Made by a program: the position numbers and the translations under genes
Assembly (NCBI GenBank): GCA_964635295.1
Contig: CAZWOB010000002.1
Span: forward strand, 1-64,000
From: Waddlia sp964635295
GTDB lineage: Bacteria; Chlamydiota; Chlamydiia; Chlamydiales; Waddliaceae
Direction: 5' to 3'
Length of the DNA stretch: 64,000 nucleotides
In this document: piece by piece, positions 61,141 through 64,000 of the stretch
How positions within the stretch are numbered: position 1 is the first letter of the stretch
How the letters are laid out: each line of letters opens with the position of its first letter
Notes under the pieces: model-generated
Told to the model about the DNA's origin: nothing
Databases searched by the model: none
Seen by the model: the letters and a program-made list of their open reading frames with translations, nothing else

Positions 61141-63330
61141 TCAGACAAGGAAAAGCAGCTCCCGATATTTTGGAAGTGGCCATTGGCTGTCATCAACTAT
61201 ATTTTCGATGCCATCGACAATCTTGCGAAACGCCGCCATTTCAGGTAACACCTGTTTACAATAAGCCTCTGCCTTCTTAATTCCATTTAACGACTCAGCT
61301 TTTTCCCGCACTTTTGCAAGCTTGCTCTTTTGCTCCAGTCCTTTTTCAATAAGCGCATTCAGATCGAGAAGATGCTGTTCCTGATTCTTTAACGCCGACT
61401 TTTTTGCAAAATGGGAAACGTTATGGATCGTCTCAGCAATAAGCTTGGACTGTTTCAAGGCTGCAGGCAGAATTTGGGTTGTAAACATATCGATCATCAA
61501 GTTTGCCTCGATATTGACCGTCAATCCGTAGTTCTCAGCCATGATCTCGTATCGGCTTTTCAGTTCTTGAGCAGTCAGGACCCCGTCGAAAGCGTCTATT
61601 GTGGACTTTGCGGTGAGCGATTTGAAAGCGTCTATTGACTTTTCGAGATTGGGAAGCCCTCTTTTTTTCGCTTCTTTGGCCCATGCGGACGAGTAATTGT
61701 CGCCTGAAAAACGGATCGGTTTGGAATCTCTCAAGAAATTGCGGACAACAGGGATCACAACTTCGATCAGCTCTTCGCGGTTTTTCGGCTTTTTGCCTCC
61801 AAGCTTCTGATCGATGGCATCGACCATGCCGTTTAAACTTGTCGCAACGATTGCGTTGAGAACTGTGACGGAGCTTGCGGGATTTTGCGATGAACCGACA
61901 GCCCGAAATTCAAATTTATTACCTGTAAAGGCAAAAGGCGATGTGCGATTGCGGTCGGTATTGTCTTTTCTTAGATCCGGCAACTCTTTAATTCCAAGAT
62001 CATACTTGTGCTTTCCCGATTTACTCTTGTGCACCCCATGCTTTTCGATATTATCCAGAAGCGCTTCGAGAGCCTCTCCCAAATACACCGAGATGATTGC
62101 AGGAGGCGCTTCATGACCGCCCAGACGATGGTCATTACTTGCAGAGCCGATGGATGCGCGCAGAAGAGAAGCGTGTTGATGAACAGCGTGTAAAATCGCG
62201 GCCAACAACACAAGAAAATGCAAACTGTTTTCAGGAGTCTCTGTAGGATCAAGTAAGTTAATCCCTGTATTCGTGGCAATCGACCAATTGCAGTGTTTCC
62301 CGGAACCGTTGAGCTCTTCAAAAGGTTTTTCATGCAGGAGTACGGACAATTGATGTCGGATGGCGATTTTTCTCATTAATTCCATCAACTGGATATTGTG
62401 ATCGATCGCCATTGACGCGCGCTCGACCACCGGAGCAACCTCGTGCTGGGCCGGCGCCACCTCATTATGGCGGGTCTTGACAGGGATCCCCAGATGAAGG
62501 GCGGTCCTCTCAAAATCGTGCATAAAACAGAGGATCCTCTCTTTTACGGACCCAAAATAGTGGTCTTGAAGTTCTTGGCCTTTAGGCGAAGGCGCGCCAA
62601 ATACGGTTCGGCCGGCAAGAACAAGGTCGGGCCTTAGATTGCGCAGCGATTGGTCGATCACAAAGTACTCTTGCTCAAGACCAATCGTTGTGAACACCCT
62701 CTCAGCGTCAATCCCTGTCAACTTCAATAATCTGAGGCAGGCGTCGGACAATTTTTTTTCAGACCTCAATACGGGAATTTTGCTGTCCAACACATCACCG
62801 GTCCATGAAAAAAAGACAGATGGAATTGTCAACGTGATCCCATCCCCGCCTTTCCAGACAAAAACTGGAGAAGAGGGGTCCCATCCCGTGTACCCGCGCG
62901 CTTCATAAGTGCTGCGCAATCCTCCGGAAGGAAATGAAGAAGCGTCCGGCTCCCCTTGAATCAACTGTTTCCCTGTGAACTGCTCGATCATTCGGTCGGG
63001 TGATTCCCACTCGATGAAAGCATCATGTTTTTCTGCGGAAGCTCCTGTCAACGGCTGAAACCAATGGGTAAAGTGGGTGGCGCCCAGGCTGATCGCCCAC
63101 TCTTTCATGGCAACTGCAATGGGATCGGCGAATTCTTCGCGGATTTTCTCTTTCCCTTCCATTGCGTCGATCACGTTTTGATAAATTTCTCTGGGAAGCA
63201 TTTTCTGCATGACGCTTCTCGTGAACACATACATGCCAAACTGGTCTGACGCCCGTCCTGTCGCATGAGCTCTTCTTAGCTCACTGTCATTGTGTGCCGC
63301 AACTGCTTCTATCGCGCGAAATCTTTCCAT
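61141..63330 (-). CDS. glnN: type III glutamine synthetase (GlnN)
   Basis: 729 residues, the size of type III enzymes, which are much larger than GlnA. Diagnostic parts: an N-terminal THFTHWFQPLTGASAEKHDAF segment, GLEQEYFVID, RHNEVAPAQHEVAPV, HCNWSIATNTGINLLDP and SPFAFTGNKFEFRAVGSSQNP. It makes glutamine from glutamate, ammonia and ATP as a double hexamer. AAAGGAG lies ~8 bases before the ATG. It heads the operon glnN-nadD-rsfS-fabF-nudix, an unusual place for it. Confidence 0.95.
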   Translation of the reverse strand: MERFRAIEAVAAHNDSELRRAHATGRASDQFGMYVFTRSVMQKMLPREIYQNVIDAMEGKEKIREEFADPIAVAMKEWAISLGATHFTHWFQPLTGASAEKHDAFIEWESPDRMIEQFTGKQLIQGEPDASSFPSGGLRSTYEARGYTGWDPSSPVFVWKGGDGITLTIPSVFFSWTGDVLDSKIPVLRSEKKLSDACLRLLKLTGIDAERVFTTIGLEQEYFVIDQSLRNLRPDLVLAGRTVFGAPSPKGQELQDHYFGSVKERILCFMHDFERTALHLGIPVKTRHNEVAPAQHEVAPVVERASMAIDHNIQLMELMRKIAIRHQLSVLLHEKPFEELNGSGKHCNWSIATNTGINLLDPTETPENSLHFLVLLAAILHAVHQHASLLRASIGSASNDHRLGGHEAPPAIISVYLGEALEALLDNIEKHGVHKSKSGKHKYDLGIKELPDLRKDNTDRNRTSPFAFTGNKFEFRAVGSSQNPASSVTVLNAIVATSLNGMVDAIDQKLGGKKPKNREELIEVVIPVVRNFLRDSKPIRFSGDNYSSAWAKEAKKRGLPNLEKSIDAFKSLTAKSTIDAFDGVLTAQELKSRYEIMAENYGLTVNIEANLMIDMFTTQILPAALKQSKLIAETIHNVSHFAKKSALKNQEQHLLDLNALIEKGLEQKSKLAKVREKAESLNGIKKAEAYCKQVLPEMAAFRKIVDGIENIVDDSQWPLPKYRELLFLV

Positions 63331-63430
63331 CCTGATTTTCTCCTTTAATAATGTGCGTATTATTGCTTATATAGGAAAAAATATCCAAAGAGATGAAATA
63401 TATTAATAATGAACACTGAATATCAGTATT

Positions 63431-64000
63431 TTAGATTACTTCCCAGCCAAACTTTTTCGACGTACGCAGGAGCTTTCGGTCCGGATTGACCGCGACGGGA
63501 CAACCCACTGCCTTTAGGAACGGAAGGTCATGGATGCTATCGGAAAATCCGGCCACATCCGATGGGTCATAACCAAGTTTTTTCACATATTCAGCTTTTT
63601 CACATCCTTGAACAGAGACGGCAATCCCTCCTATCACCCCGCTGGAATTCAGCTCGTAGCGCGTTGCCAAAAAATTCCCGACATTCCATCTTGCCGCGAT
63701 CGCTTTGACAAGAAAATCAGGGGAACTGGAAAGAATGGCGACAAACTTCCCCTCTTGCTGAACCCGGCGCAAAATAGACATCACCGGTTCGTTCTGCATG
63801 GAAAAAAGATGTGTATCAAGAAACGATTTTGCAAGATTATTTATCTCTTTGATCGATCTTCCCTTGAAAAAAGTCCGCATCGTCAGTCGATGCAGGGACT
63901 GAATCGAGATCCCGCCCAATAGATGGATACCGTAGCAACCGAAAAGATAGAGCATCTTGAAAAAAGGCAGGATTTTTTGCCGGTAGAGATACCAGCCGAA
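63431..64000 (-). CDS. HAD-superfamily phosphatase (HAD-IB, SerB-like), 5' truncated by window edge
   Basis: The frame is open to the right edge (FGWYLYRQKILPFFK before the first Met at 63955), so the N-terminal DxDxT nucleophile lies outside. Visible: motif II ILSSSPDFLV, motif III Lys in EKAEYVKKLG and the acidic motif IV AGFSDSIHDLPFL. The pattern fits HAD-IB phosphatases, which act on phosphoserine, phosphocholine or lipid phosphates. The end KLLRTSKKFGWEVI is typical of the group. Substrate unknown. Confidence 0.8.
   Translation of the reverse strand, partial: FGWYLYRQKILPFFKMLYLFGCYGIHLLGGISIQSLHRLTMRTFFKGRSIKEINNLAKSFLDTHLFSMQNEPVMSILRRVQQEGKFVAILSSSPDFLVKAIAARWNVGNFLATRYELNSSGVIGGIAVSVQGCEKAEYVKKLGYDPSDVAGFSDSIHDLPFLKAVGCPVAVNPDRKLLRTSKKFGWEVI

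Noticed and set aside
63408..63430. ACTGA-TAT-TCAGT hairpin near the HAD phosphatase 3' end
   Set aside because: Five-base stem with a poor T-run; too weak to call a terminator.
1..64000. CRISPR arrays, rRNA genes, insertion sequences, riboswitches, origin of replication
   Set aside because: Looked for repeated spacers, transposase motifs and conserved RNA cores; none seen.

Overview
The window looks like a piece of a chromosome from an environmental (amoeba-associated) member of the Chlamydiae. Several gene blocks match neighbourhoods known from Chlamydia: pepF-groES-groEL, accA-msbA with an HU/IHF gene, priA-small ORF-lysS-cysS, and nadD/rsfS-fabF-Nudix with an aas-like gene nearby. Between these housekeeping blocks lie accessory genes typical of protist-infecting chlamydiae: F-box/LRR, NSF-like AAA ATPase, class-3 lipase, caspase-like, Fic and sialidase-like proteins. 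The family is not resolvable from sequence alone; the moderate G+C would suit a Waddlia- or Estrella-like lineage (inference).

Layout. 0-8.2 kb: tail of a DnaQ-type exonuclease, an F-box/LRR protein, a 1190-residue protein with seven repeated N-terminal units and an NSF-type AAA domain, then a lipase-like protein and a small membrane protein. 8.3-13.8 kb (minus strand): queC, an MsbA-type exporter, a BrxC/YtxJ-like thioredoxin-fold protein, accA, an L,D-transpeptidase and an HU/IHF protein. 13.9-18.1 kb: tyrS, a small basic protein, a Nif3-family protein, rpiA, a bifunctional-nuclease-domain protein and an HPr. 18.1-23.3 kb: pepF, a CIRCE operator, groES-groEL, and opposite them a secreted caspase-like protein with a secreted partner. 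23.4-27.8 kb: tRNA-Asn, an AbiEi/AbiEii toxin-antitoxin cassette framed by an 18-bp duplication of the tRNA 3' end plus terminator, and an A+T-rich stretch with a one-TM protein. 27.9-41.5 kb: Ca2+ antiporter plus Ca2+ P-type ATPase, a periplasmic-binding lipoprotein, membrane proteins, a sialidase-like secreted protein, a PAP2-HIT fusion, a Fic protein, an SSS symporter and a DMT permease. 41.5-54.9 kb: mutS, priA, a 58-residue membrane protein, lysS, an OPT-family transporter, a ferredoxin-like protein and cysS. 54.9-64 kb: an acyltransferase-ACP-acyl ligase fusion, a pair of perfect palindromes, the operon glnN-nadD-rsfS-fabF-nudix, and the cut-off end of a HAD phosphatase.

How the genes fit together. 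Much of the window serves envelope and lipid work (accA, fabF, the aas-like fusion, MsbA, PAP2, L,D-transpeptidase) and information processing (tyrS, lysS, cysS, priA, mutS, rsfS, queC). The accessory proteins look aimed at host ubiquitin, vesicle, lipid, AMPylation and cell-death pathways. The most unusual items are the NSF-like protein with a tandemly duplicated ~325-residue block, the tRNA-linked AbiE cassette, the three-domain lipid-remodelling fusion, the PAP2-HIT fusion at a homopolymer, and the palindrome pair at 58.4 kb. No CRISPR array, insertion sequence, rRNA gene or replication origin was seen.
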